NCBI GenBank assembly: GCA_963575745.1 | Contig: CAUYUJ010004700.1 | Span: 1-64,000 of the forward strand | Length of the DNA: 64,000 nt | DNA from: Prorocentrum cordatum | Taxonomy: Eukaryota; Sar; Dinophyceae; Prorocentrales; Prorocentraceae | Direction of reading: 5' to 3' | Part shown: piece by piece, positions 26,030 through 37,398 of the stretch | Numbering within the stretch: the first letter of the stretch is position 1 | How the letters are laid out: every line of letters begins with the position of its first letter | The notes under the pieces: model-generated | Told to the model about the DNA's origin: nothing | Database searches by the model: none | Seen by the model: only the letters and a program-made list of their open reading frames with translations | Translations under genes and position numbers: made by a program

Positions 26030-26460
26030 CCCGCTCTGTCGGTATGAGCGGCTGGAACACGAGCCCACGTAGAAGTTGGCGGCTGGAGCCCACGCTGTGG
26101 GCGGCTGGAACGTCGTAAAACTTGACGGGTGGAAACACTCGTCTTGTCGGCATGCACGGCAGGAGCACGTGCCTTCGTTAGAAATGAGGGGTGGGGACAC
26201 ACGCAGTGGGCGGCGGGAACGTTCCCTGGTGGAAACTGAAGGCTGGGACGCCCTCGTCTCGTCGGCAGTAGAAGCTGGAACACTTCCCCTTGTTAATATG
26301 AGGGCTGGAACCACGCCCCGCTTGAGGTTGTCAAATATGAACAAGGGGGGGGGAGGGCACGAACCTGGGGGTTGGGTTCCTGGCATTGTATCCGCGCCTC
26401 GCCGGCACAAACCTGGGGGTTGGATTCCTGGCATTGTATCCGCGCCTCGCCCCCACTCGA
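26030..26460. repeat. CGGCTGGAACACG minisatellite and 48-bp direct repeat
   Basis: Degenerate units of about 35 bp containing GGCTGGAAC to about 26335, then a 48-bp unit repeated at 26362 and 26410 (AACCTGGGGGTTGG). Confidence 0.6.
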
Positions 26461-26489
26461 GGGCGCTCCGCGCGCGCTCGTGCGCGCGC

Positions 26490-26773
26490 GGTTGCTCGGT
26501 CGGTCGGTCTGGTCGTCGTCATCGGTTGATCGGTCGGTCGGTCGGTCGTCAGTCGTCGGTCGTCTCGGTCGGTCCATCCGTCGGTAGTCGTTTCGGTCCG
26601 GTCGTCGTCGTCGGTCGGTGCGTCGGTCTGTCGGCCGTCGTCGTTGTCGTCGTCGGTCGTCGCCGTTTCGGTCGGTCGGTCAACTTGGTTGGCATCGTCG
26701 GCCGTCGTCGTTTCGGTAGGTCGGTCGGTCGGTCGGTCCGGTCGTCGGCGTCGGTCCGTTGGTCGGTCCACCG

Positions 26774-26810
<37 letters not shown>

Positions 26811-26965
26811 GTCGTCGTCGTCTCGGTCGGTCGGTCGGTCGGTCGGTCGGTCGGTCGGTCGTCGTTTTTTGTAAACTCCGTCGTCGGTCGGTCGGTCGAT
26901 CCGTCGGCCTGTCGGTCAGTCGGTCGTCGTCGCGGTCGTCGGTTGTCGGTCGGCCGGTCGCCGCC
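26490..26965. repeat. (GTCG/GTCGGTCG)n and (GTC)n microsatellite
   Basis: Mixed tetranucleotide TCGG and trinucleotide GTC repeats. All long open frames here are repeat artefacts. Confidence 0.85.
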
Positions 26966-28004
26966 GTAAGAAATGATTCCCTTTGGGTTCTTTCTCGTCT
27001 GGCCTCTTGCCTTCTGTCCGGAAATTCCTGGCTGTATCGCGCTTGCGCTGCTCTGCTGGAGCCAACGCCATAGCGCGCTCTGAAGACGCGCCATTGGCGT
27101 CATCAGAGAGGCCACGGACGCAACGAGGGTCGGAACATGATGTTGGACCCGAAACGTTCTGGATAAGATAGTCCACTGACTGTAATACCATGTCAATCGA
27201 GGGCTTAGAGTCCCCACACAGCGCTTGCCCTTAAAAATTCGCACTTCTTCCTAAGGAGCTGAGCCTGCGTGCCGGTCTGGCGGCTGTGTCGTCGCCGTCG
27301 CCGCCCGTCGTCCTGGCTTGCTTGCCGGTCTCGCGGCTATGTTGTCTCCTTCGCCGCCCAGTCGCCGCCTCGTCGCCTCACGTCGGCTGGGCCTGCGTGC
27401 TGGTCTGGAGGCTATGTCGTCACTGTTGGCGTCCCTCCGCTGCCTCCTATAGAATACCTCCTCCCTCGTCGTTGTCGTCGTCGGCGTCGCCGTCCTTCCT
27501 CCTTCGTCGTCGTTCGCGTCGTCACCGTCCTCCCTCCTCCTTCGTCGTTGTCGTCGTTGTCGCCGTCGTCGTCCTTCCTCCTTCCTCGTCGTCGCCTTCG
27601 TTGGCGTCGTCGTCGTCGGTCGTCGGCGTCGGCGTCGTTGTCGTCGTCGAAGTCGTCGGAGACGTCGTCGGTGTCGTCCTAGTCGTTGTCGTCGGTGTCG
27701 TCGTAGTCGGTCTTAACAGGTTTTGCAAACCAAGTTGCGGGTGGGTGGGTGGGATGTTTGCGCGAGCAGTGGAGAAGACAACTTCAAGTTCAGCAAACTA
27801 ACTGCACCACATAGATTGCACCATATGCATTGCCCCACATATTTAGATTGCACCATCTAGATTGCACAACATAGATCGCGCCACATGGATTGCACAAATA
27901 GATTGCACCGCATGGGTTACGGCGCACGGATTGCACCACGTTTCCGCAACATTGCACCACATAGATTGCACGACATGGATTGCACCACATGTATTGCACA
28001 ACAA

Positions 28005-29290
28005 AGATTTTCCTTTTCTACAAGACTAATAGATTCTACCCCCCCCTCGGACTTATTGGTTCCCCCGCGCGTGCTGTAAATCATATATGATTATGACCAC
28101 ATGTCCATCCTAAATATGAATTCATACCATCCCAGCCAAGCCGGGTTCCCCCCCCATGCGGTTCCCTGTCAAATAACACTATGCGGAGACATTTTTCTTT
28201 CTGACATAACACTTTTTCACGAATCCCTTGAAAAAATGGGACGAAGTGCACACGCGCGCGTCGTCGCGCGCGCATGCCGAAATCCTTCAAAAACCTTCGG
28301 TACTGGAAGGATTTCGCAATCGAGTTTCCGAAAAACATACAAAAACACATGGTTTCGCAACACTGGTTTGCTAAAAAAAACTTCCGCGCGAGCTCTTGCG
28401 AAATCTTGAGAAAACCATAGGTTTTTTTCAAGATTTTCACAAAATGCTACCAAACGGGCTTCGCGCGCGCGCATGTCGAAATCTGTCGAACGCCCTTGCG
28501 CGTGTGCCGTCGCGAGAATCCTCTGCAAAAAAAAAAAAAACGAAGTGCAGACGCGCGCGTCGTCGCGGACGTATGCCGAAAACCTTCGAAACCCATCGGT
28601 TTCGGAAGGATTTCAAAATCGTGCGTCCAAAAAACCTACAAGAACCCAAGGTTTCGCAACACGGATTTTCAACAAAAGCGTGCGCGCGCGCTCTTGCGTC
28701 GTCGTCGTCGTCGTCGCCGTCCTCCCTCCTCCCGCGTCGTCGTCGTCGTCGCCTACGTCGTCCTCTGTCTTTTCTCCTGTTTGTCGTCGTCGTCCTCTTT
28801 GGCGTCGTGGTCGTTTCCATCGTCGTTGTCGCCGTGGTCGGTCCTTCCTCCTCCCACGTCGTCGTCGTCGTCCGTCGTCGGCGTCTCATCGTCGTCCCTC
28901 CTATGTCGTCGCCGTCGTCGTCGTCGTTGTCGTCGTCGTCTTCCCTCCTCCCTCGTCGTTGTCGTCGTCGGCGTCGCCGTCCTTCCTCCTTCGTCGTCGT
29001 TCGCGTCGTCACCGTCCTCCCTCCTCCTTCGTCGTTGTCGTCGTTGTCGCCGTCGTCGTCCTTCCTCCTTCCTCGTCGTCGCCTTCGTTGGCGTCGTCGT
29101 CGTCGTCTTCGTCGTCGTCGGCGTCGGCGTCGCTGTCGTCGTCGAAGTCGTCGGAGACGTCGTCGGTGTCGTCCTAGTTGTTGTCGTCGGTGTCGTCGTA
29201 GTCGGTCTTAACAGGTTTTGCAAACCAAGTTGCGGGTGGGTGGGTGGGATGTTTGCGCGAGCAGTGGAGAAGACAACTTCAAGTTCGGCA
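28005..29290 (+). repeat. Composite GTC-core element, copy D
   Basis: Same layout; the corresponding A run has 14 A (28528-28541). A partial copy (GTC tract and end only) precedes it at 27450-27785, and a CCG/GTC minisatellite lies at 27265-27440. Confidence 0.65.
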
Positions 29291-29830
29291 AATTAATTGC
29301 ACCACATAGATTGCACCACATAGGTTGCACTGCATAGATCGCACCACACATCTTGCACCACGTAGGTTGCACAACATAGATTGTATAGCATGAGTTGCAC
29401 CACACGGATTGTACCACAGATATTGTTCCACATGGATTGCACCACACAGGTTGTACCACAGATTGCACAACTTATGTCGTACAACATAGGTTACTCCACA
29501 TATATTGCACCGCATAAAGTGCACAATAGACTGCGCCGGATAGATTGCACAACCTAGGTCGCACCACATAGATTGTACAACATAGATCGCACCACACAGA
29601 TTGCACCGCAGAGGTTGCACAGCATAGATTGCACCAAATCTATTGCATCGCATAGATTGCACCACATAGGTTGCTCCGGTTCCACATGTATGTATGTATC
29701 TATATTGCACCACATAGTTTTCCCCCACATCGATTGCACAACACGGATTGCACAACACGTACTGTACAACATGTATTGCGACATGTAGATTGCACCACAC
29801 ATGTTGGCCCACAGAGCTTGCACAGCATCG
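29290..29830. repeat. Degenerate ATTGCACCACATAG array
   Basis: About 35 copies of a 14-15-bp unit (ATTGCACCACATAG and variants such as ATTGTACAACATAG). Similar arrays flank the other composite elements: 18125-18290 (both orientations), 19435-19640, 21350-21480 and 27787-28010. Confidence 0.8.
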
Positions 29831-30048
29831 ATGTCTAGAAACACGTGCAACTCCTCCTCCTCCTCCTCCTCCTCCTCCTCCTCCTCCTCATCCTCCTCCT
29901 CCTCCTCCTCTCTTCCTCCTCCTCTCTTCCTCCTCCTCTCTTCCTCCTCTCTTCCTCCTCTCTTCCTCCTCTCCTCCTCCTCCTCTTCCTCCTCCTCCTC
30001 CTCCCTCAGAGAAGGCAGGTCGGGCCCCACTGGGCGGGCGCGGGGCAC

Positions 30049-30074
30049 GAGCGCGTCACGGCGCGGTACCGCTC
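30049..30074 (-). CDS. Rab4-like GTPase, 26-nt microexon
   Basis: A 26-nt minus-strand exon encoding E-R-Y-R-A-V-T-R plus two bases of a Ser codon. This is the Rab segment that follows WDTAGQ (ERFRSVTRSYY in animal Rab4). It has an AG acceptor (gcgccag) and a GT donor (gtgccc). The two trailing bases TC plus the leading G of the exon at 15751-15835 make TCG, Ser, and continue directly into Y-Y-R-G-A. A CTC microsatellite lies just downstream of the donor (29850-30005). Alone it would be too short to call; the exact phase match on both sides supports it. Confidence 0.7.
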
Positions 30075-31069
30075 CTGGCGCCGCCCCCGCCACTGCGCAC
30101 CCCTCCCCCGAAGGGGCCTGGACGACGGGAGGCCCTCGGCCCTTGGGCGACTCTCGTCCAGGGCAGTCTTTGATACACAGTATTTGATTGGTTTTCCATA
30201 CATGATTAATGTATGAATCAATGTATGCATGAACTCATCGTTGTTTTTAGTACTCAATCCCTGCATTTGTAATACATGAACCGCACGCGGAGCATGTATT
30301 AAAAATGGCACTGTCCCGTGGGGGGCCTCCGCGAGACTTCTCCTCGACACGGCCGGCTTCCCAGCGAAGCTCTCGCGGGCGTTGCACATATGGGGGGGCG
30401 AGGAGTGGTGGGGCGAACAAAACGTGCTCCTTTCGTGTGCCTCTTGGGCCCCAGGGGGCCCCTTCGATGCTTGAAGGACGGGACGGATGTCATGATGCGA
30501 TCGGCGCAGGATGCGCTGCATGAACTCCAAGGCCGCTCGCGGCCTTCGTTTCCGCAGCCCGCGTGGAGCATCGGGAGATCTCGAGAACCCAGGAAATCTT
30601 GGAACGAATCATCATGATGACCTCTTGCTCCTCTGATGCTGACCTCCTAGCCCAGAAGTTCGCGGGTGTCCAAGAGGGGGGCGTCGAAGAGGGAGGCTCG
30701 CAAATCGTGGCCCGAGGCACGTGCGCGGGGCACCAGGGGACGCGCCGAAAGAAGAAGAAGAAGAAGAAGAAGAAGAAGAGGCGATGAGTTCCGAGGCGAT
30801 GCCATGGCCCAGGCCAGGATGCCCCCCTGGGCAACGACCAGCGTGGGATTCGGCCCAGGAGGAGGAGGAGGAGGAGGAGGAGGAGGAGGAGGAGGAGGAG
30901 GAGGAGGAGGAGGAGGAGGAGGAGGGAGGAGGGGTGGGGAACCATCGAGCTGGAATCGGCGATGCACTGGGGGGAAACCTCGAGCCGGAATCGGCGATGC
31001 ACCGCCCGGTGCATCGTCGGCGGCAGGCCCCACGACAGCGAGTCCGCACGCTCCTGGGCAGGGGGCGGG

Positions 31070-31915
31070 CGGAGGAGGAGGAGGAGGAGAGGAGGAGGAG
31101 AGGAGGAGGAAGAGAGGAGGAGGAGGAGGAGGAGGAGGAGGAGGAGGGAGGAGGAGGAGGTGGAGGGGAGGAGGAGAGGGGGGGTTCGGTGCATCCCCCC
31201 CCCCCCCAGAGCCTCTTCCGTCGCGGCGAGCGAGGGGGGGGGGAAAGGAGAAGGAGAGGGCCCTCTCGGAGGGCGGCGGGACGTCTCAGAAGCCCTCGCG
31301 CCTCCTGGGAAGTGTTCTGTGTCCTCGGGGACTGCTCAGAGAACTTCTCAGAAGGCCGGGGGGGCTCCCGAGCCTTCCGAGAAGGCCCGCCCCATTCTCA
31401 ACAATACCCCCCCCCCCCCCCCCCCTCGCCTCGCCGCCAGGTTTTCCCCCCTGCACGATGCTCCTGGCCCCGGCGATCGAAACATGGCCACAAGAACGTG
31501 GGAGGGAGGGAGGGAGGGAGGAGGGAGGGGGGAGGGAGGGGGAGGGGAGGAGGAGGAGGAGGAGAGGAGGAGGAGGAGGAGGAGGAGGAGGAGGAGGAGG
31601 AGTGAAGAGAGGAGGAGGAGGAGGAGGAGGAGAAGGAGAGGAGGAGAGGAAGGAGGAGGAGGAGGAGGAGGAGAGGGGGAGGAGGAAGAGGAGGAGGAGG
31701 GAAGAAGGAGGAGGAGGAGGAGGAGAAAAGGAGGAGGAGGAGGAGGAGGAGGGGGGGAGGAGGAAGGAGGAGGAGGAGGAGGAGGATGCTGAGGAGGAAA
31801 GAAGGAGGAGGAGGAGGAAGAGGAGAAGAAGGAGGGGGAGGAGGAGAAGGAGGGGGAGGAGAGGAGGAGAAGAGGAGGAGGAGGAGGAGGAGAGGAGGAG
31901 AGAGGGGGAGGTCAA
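31070..31915. repeat. GAG-rich microsatellite tract
   Basis: (GGA)n at 31070-31190 and 31510-31915, separated by the GC-rich fold-back relative at 31224-31437. Further (GGA)n lies at 30857-30925. Confidence 0.85.
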
Positions 31916-32283
31916 GCACATGAGCCTCCGCTCCGAGGGCCCAAGGCCTCGTGCAAGTGCCCACGGCGGAAAGCCCTGCGGCGCGGGAGGGAGCCTGGGA
32001 ACGGAGAGCAGGAAGGGCACCCCTTCGGGGCTGGGGCTGGGCTGCCCCCCTCCGTGCCAGCTGCCCAAAATCGCAGGCCTAGAGATTGACACCAACACCG
32101 ATTTCGGCGGTGTGCCTCCACCGAGGGAAGAAGATCCTGATCTCGGTGATGGTGGTAATATTCTGGCTTCCAAGGTGGCCGAACTATTACCACCAACACC
32201 GAAAATTTAGGATCACCTTCCCCCTGTGGAGGCAACCCCCTGTCTTGGTGTTGGTGCCAATTTCCAGGCCTCCGATACAATTG

Positions 32284-32471
32284 GCGGCGAGCGAGGGGGG
32301 AAGTGAGAAGGAGAAGATCTTCTCGGAAGGCCGCGGGGCTTCTCGGAAGCCCTCGCGCCCTCTGAGAGGTCTTCGGGGAAGGCTTAGAAAGCTTCTCAGA
32401 AGGCCGGGGGACTTCCGAGCCTTCTGGGAAGGCCTTCTCCTTCTCACTTCCCCCCTCGCTCGCCGCCGATA
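32284..32471. repeat. CGGCGAGCGAGGGGGG fold-back
   Basis: Inverted arms of at least 32 bp (GGCGAGCGAGGGGGGAAGTG and its complement), with an interior of GAAGCC/CTTCTC-rich sequence. A relative lies at 31224-31437. Confidence 0.6.
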
Positions 32472-32472
32472 A

Positions 32473-32656
32473 AAAGGGGCCCAGGGACGCACAAAGAGAT
32501 GGAAGCGAATCCCAGGATGTGCCCATGCTTCCCCCACATGTTCTGGGTGTTCGCCTTCCCCCCCCCCCCCAAAAAAAAAGAAAAAACTTCCCGTGTGTTC
32601 CTATCTTTCCCCTGGGATTCGACGATTCATGGTGTCTGTGCGTTTTCCCCCTCCAG
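32473..32656 (-). mobile_element. Introner-like element, diverged copy
   Basis: Same order of motifs (GGGGCCCAGGGACGCACAAA, a pyrimidine-rich centre, then GTGTCTGTGCGTTTTCC) but strongly diverged. It lies directly after the fold-back at 32284-32471. Confidence 0.5.
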
Positions 32657-32876
32657 ACTGTACAGTGCGGGCGCGGCCGCAAGAAAACCTCGCAAGAAAT
32701 CGAATCCTGAAAACCCGCGCGCGAGGGGCACCTGAAGGGGAAAGTGGAGCACCATGAACGCAGCAGCTTCTTCGACGACTGTGGACGGTCACCGCGCAGC
32801 GTGCGGAGCGAAGAAACCCAGGATACCAAGACGAAAATCATATGGTGTCTTGATGCGCGCCCCCAAGGTAGCCTCA

Positions 32877-33027
32877 GGTCGGGCATGTCCTCCTACAGGC
32901 GGATTTTGGAAGAAACATAAAACACAACAAAACAAAAGCCCAAACAAGTCACAAAAAAAAACTCGTCACCCGACTATGCACTTGTTACTCTTGAATAGTC
33001 ATCCTGTAGAAGAACATACCCGACTTA
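32877..33027. mobile_element. GTCGGGCATGTCC inverted-repeat element
   Basis: About 151 bp with the same inverted ends; A-rich interior. Confidence 0.65.
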
Positions 33028-33107
33028 ACTGTAGCCCTCACCCCCCTCCTGGCCGCCCCCCCGAGACCTGACCTCTAGAGGCTTCCTAGATGGGGTTGAA
33101 GCAGATG

Positions 33108-33246
33108 GGATCGCGCCACATCGCCGATGCATCGACGATGCATCGTCGATGTATTGCCGGCGTCGGCGACGCATCGGCGACGTCGGCATGGAGAAAAGCT
33201 GGCTCTGCATCGACGATGCATCGCCGATGCATCGACGATGCGGCGC
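33108..33246. repeat. GATGCATCG palindromic repeat block
   Basis: Runs of GATGCATCGNCGATGCATCG around GGAGAAAAGCTGGCTC. Related blocks: 49332-49462, 52912-53037 and 59049-59174. Confidence 0.65.
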
Positions 33247-33369
33247 GATACTCCTCCGACCCCATCTACTCCGACCCTATCTATTTCGGAGGCCTAGACC
33301 AACTTAACTGCAGCCATCACCCCCCTCCTGGCCGCCCCCGAGACCTGACCTCCCCCCCCGCGTCTTCGT

Positions 33370-33590
33370 CGTCGTCGTGCTCGTCGTCGTCGACGTCGTC
33401 ACGGCGCGGCCGCCGCCGCCCCCCCGCCGCGGCGGCCGCCCCATCGCCGTCGCCTCGCCGCCGCCGCCGCCGCCGCCGCCCCCCTGCCGCAGCGGCCGCC
33501 CCTTAGCTGCCGCCGCCTCCCCGCCGCCTCGCCGCCACCGCCGCCTCCCCGCCGCCTCGCCGCCGCCGCCGCCCCCGGGCCCCCTCTCGC
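33370..33590. repeat. (CCG)n-rich tract
   Basis: GTC repeats followed by CCGCCG/CCGCCT repeats. A similar tract lies at 34300-34400. Not coding by any evidence I can see. Confidence 0.75.
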
Positions 33591-33989
33591 GTGGTGAGAG
33601 GCTCGCGGCGGGAGGCCCTTCGCCGGGGTCGGCCTCTGCGGGCTCTCAATGGGGCCCTGGGGCCGTCAAGAGCGCCTGGATGAGAAAACGGGTCCCGGGG
33701 AGGGGGTCCGGAAGGAGGAGGAGGAGGAGGAGGGGGAGGAGGAGGAGGAGGAGGAGGAGGAGGAGGAGGAGGAGGAGGAGGGAGGAGGAGAAAGAGCGGG
33801 AGGAGGAGAAGCAGGATGAGGAGGAGGATGTGGAGTGACCTCTAGGGGTCGGCGCTGCGAAAAATCACGACGCCGGAGGTCTGAGCCAGAACCGCCGCCG
33901 CCCCGCCCCGCCGCCTGGCCATCGCTGGGGCGACCACTCCCCGTGCCTTCTTCGGTGCCGTGAGCGTTTTTTTTTCGTGCTCCGCAAAT

Positions 33990-34231
33990 GACCCAAAAGG
34001 GAGTCCAGCTGAAAGGGGGTGGTGCAATAGATTTGGGGCAATTGTGTTGCAAACGTATTGCGCCAGAGAATTGTATTGCATTGCATTGCAACGAATGTAT
34101 TGCACGCGAAAATCCAGCAATACATTTGCGCCCCGGAATGTATTGCACGCCTCAAATGTATTGCAACCCCACAAATCTATTGCACCAAATCTATTGCACC
34201 ACCCCCTTGTCGCTGGACCCCCTTTTGGGTC
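33990..34231. mobile_element. MITE-like element with 46-bp terminal inverted repeats
   Basis: Left arm 33990-34035 (GACCCAAAAGGGAGTCCAGC and onward) and right arm 34186-34231 match as inverted repeats with about four mismatches. The interior is a degenerate array of TGTATTGCA units. No clear target duplication. Confidence 0.75.
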
Positions 34232-35112
34232 AACCCGAGCAAACGGGTCCCAACTGATCTTTGAGGGTCCTCGCCGAGAAAGGGTGCAAACGTCCGAGCG
34301 ATGCCACGCCGCCGCCCCGCCGCCGCCGACCCGTCGCCGCCCCGCCGCCGCCCCCCCGCCGCCCCCCCGCCGCCGCCGCACCGCCCGCCCGCCGCGGCGG
34401 CACCTCGAGGGGGCCTCTCGGGCCGCCGCCCGGGGGTAGGAAGGCACCAGCTATACACCAACACCGATCCTGGCCCAGGATCACCCTGGGTCCAGGATCG
34501 GTGTATACGCCCTCCTGCCTTGCGCAAGAAGGCGTATACACCGATCCTGGGCCCAGGGTGATCCTGGGCCAGGATCGGTGTTGGTGTATAGCTGGTCCCC
34601 TCCGAGGGGGGGGGACAGCCCAGGGGGGGCGCGGGCAGGTCAGAACGCCCCCTGGCCCATGGCCCCGCGGCTCTCTGAAGAATGAGGGAACGAATGAACG
34701 TCCTTCCTGGTGCAACGGGTGCCTCTGTCCTAGCTTGCCGTGCGCGGGAGTATCTGGGGGCGCAGAACCGAGCGGACGCTGATGTGTCATGAATCGGCTG
34801 CTTGCTTAAGAGGGGGAGAGGGGAGGTGAGGAGCAAGGGGAGGAGGAGCAAGGGGAGGAGGAGCAAGGGGAGGAGGAGCAAGGGGAGGAGGAGGAGGAGG
34901 ACAAGAAGGATGATGATGGTGAGGAGGAGGAGTTCGGTTCGGATTGTCGTGGGGACCTGTTCAAGCCATGGCGCTTGTCGAACACACACACACACACACA
35001 GAGAAGAGCATCGATAGAGGAGGGGGGAGGAAGACGACGACAAGAGCTGGCAAGGCGATATTACCGTCACTCGTAGGCGTCGAAGCCTCCGCGTGCCCAA
35101 CAGGACGACAGA

Positions 35113-35589
35113 CGAGGAGAGGATGATGATGATGATGACGACGACGACGACGATGACGATGAAGATGACGATGATGATGATGACGACGACGATGATGATA
35201 CTGATGATGATGATGGTGGTGGTGATGGTGATGATGATGATGGCGCTGATGGTGATGCTGATGACGATGATAACAATGATGACAGCAATGATGATGGTGA
35301 TAATGAGAATGATAGCTGTGATGATGCTGATGATGATGTTGATCACAATGATGATGATGATGATGCTGCTGATGATGATGGTAATGATGATGGTGATGAT
35401 GATGGTGGCGATGATGATGGTGATGATGATGATTGTGATGGTGATGGTGGTAAGATTGATGATGATGAGTATGGTCATGATGATCAAGACCATGATGTTG
35501 ATGATGATAATGGTGATGGTGATGACTATAATGAGGTTGGTGGTGGTGATGGTGATGGTGCTGATGCTGATGATGATAGTGGTGATGCT

Positions 35590-35620
<31 letters not shown>

Positions 35621-35700
35621 ACGATGACTATGATGATGCCGATGATGATGATGATGATGATGCTGATGATGGTGGTGGTGATGATGAGGGTGGCGAGGGG
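35113..35700. repeat. (GAT)n microsatellite
   Basis: Impure GAT repeat, about 590 bp. The opposite orientation, (ATC)n, occupies 36260-37020, with a less repetitive 550-bp spacer between. Confidence 0.9.
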
Positions 35701-37143
35701 ATGAGGAGGAGGTAGCAATAGGAGCAGGAAGAGGAGCGCGAGGATTCTCATCCTCCTCTTTGCGTGATCCTCTGCGTCTCTGGCGCATGCAGCGGAGCTC
35801 CCGGGGCCACAACCACGCGCTGTAAAAAGGGGCAAGAGGGGCGAAAGGGGGATGGACAAAAGGAGCAGCCCGCCAGGGACGGAACATGAGACCTTGCTAG
35901 GGCGGCCGCGGCGGGGCTAGCCAAGTCCTCCCGAACCGTTGCCTGGAGGAGGGGTCCACCTCCTGCTGCAATTGTAACCAGAAACTGGCGAACCACTTTG
36001 TTCCTGACCCCCCTGGGACACTCCGTGATCAGGTGCTGGGAGCGCGAGGTGCCGAACGACGATCCTCATCATCTCCCTCCTCACCATCCCCCTCCCCCTC
36101 CTCATCCTCCACCTCATCCTCACTATCGTCATCACCATCAGCGGATCATTCTTCCGCCAACCTCACGCAACTACTTACACCGACACAGTTGCGCACGTGC
36201 CCCTCTGCTCTCCGCACACCCCCCTGTTGCTCCTCCGCCTCCTGCTGATCTTCAGCATGATCCACCACCACCCAGCATCATCCTCATAAGCATTACCATC
36301 GTCAACATCATCAATCACAAGAGCCCTACCATCATCGTCAACCATCATTCTCGACATCCTCTTCACTATCATCGGCATCAACCTTGCAATTGTCGTCGTA
36401 ACCGTCAATCGCCATCGTCATCGTCATCGTCATAGTCGTCATCATCGTCATCACCATTACCATCATAATCATCATCAGCAGCGTCATCAGCATCATCATC
36501 ATCAGCATCATCATCATCATCATCAACAATATGTTCATCATCAACATCATCATCATAATCAACATCAGCATCAGCATCATCATCATAATCATCTGCAGCA
36601 GAATCATTATCATCATCATCATCATCATCATCATCAGCAGCAGCATTATCATCATCGTCATCATCGCCATCTTCATCTTCATCTTCATCGTCATCCGTAT
36701 CATCTCAGTATCATCATCCTAATATTCATCTGCATCTTCATCGACAGCACCACCATCAGTATAGTCGTTCCGTCCTCGCCATCGTCGCATCATCATCATC
36801 ATCATCAGCATCATCATCATCATCATCATCATCAGCATCATCACCATCGTCATCAGCAGCATCATCAGCAGCATCACAATCACTATAGTAAGCACGATCA
36901 TCCGCATCACAACCATAATCATAATCAGAATCAGAATCATCACAATCACAACCATCATCGTCATCCTCGTCTTCATCACAATCATCATCAACGTCGTCAG
37001 CATCGTCATCACCATCCGCATCGACCTCATCACGATCATCCCCCTCTTCCTGTTCCAACCTCAACCGACCCTCCCCTCTTCTGAGTGCAGAAGCATCCTC
37101 TCCGTTCTCCCCGACAAGTCTCATCCTGAGCCTGGCCATCCCT

Positions 37144-37303
37144 GAAGGGGCCCTGGGACACACAAATAAATACCAACAAATAAAAGATTCCTCATATTTC
37201 CTATATTTTCTGGGTTTCTGTCTTCCCCCCCACTTCCCATATTTTCCCATATTTTCTGGGGAATCGACGATTAATTGTGTCTGTGTGTTTCTTTTCCTCC
37301 TGA
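37144..37303 (-). mobile_element. Introner-like CACAAATAAA element, copy next to Rab exon
   Basis: About 160 bp. Read on the minus strand it begins CAGGAGGAAAAGAAACAC and ends with CCCCTTCAG. Subterminal segments are imperfect inverted repeats (AAACACACAGACACAATT against ACACAAATAAATACACAC). It contains the internal motif TTTTCCCATATTTTC. It starts about 14 nt into the intron after the Rab switch II exon. The ends resemble a GA-type donor and a pyrimidine-rich AG acceptor. Confidence 0.7.
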
Positions 37304-37317
37304 ATCCCCCCACGCTC

Positions 37318-37398
37318 CTGGCCAGCGGTGTCCCAGATCTGCAGCTTGATCTGGCGATTGCCGAGGGAGATGATCTTGGTGCCGAACTCGACGCCGAT
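37318..37398 (-). CDS. Rab4-like GTPase, switch I to switch II exon
   Basis: An 81-nt, 27-codon exon on the minus strand with an AG acceptor (gctcag). It encodes [10 protein letters not shown], then [12 protein letters not shown]. The IGVEFG effector region and the WDTAGQ switch II motif identify a Rab of the 2/4/14 group. The exon ends at CAG; the next intron base pair is GA (gagcgt), a donor type known in dinoflagellates. The sequence CCAGGAGCG occurs both here and at the start of the next exon, so the exact junction is ambiguous within the repeat. An introner-like element (37144-37303) starts only about 14 nt into the intron. Confidence 0.85.

Noticed and set aside
30666-32210. 514-codon plus-strand open frame
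   Set aside because: Mostly Gly/Glu/Arg runs from GGA microsatellite; stop codons are simply absent from the repeat.
34177-35859. 560-codon minus-strand open frame
   Set aside because: Its interior is the GAT/ATC microsatellite read as Ile/Thr/Val repeats, and its ends are fold-back and CCG repeats. No domain.
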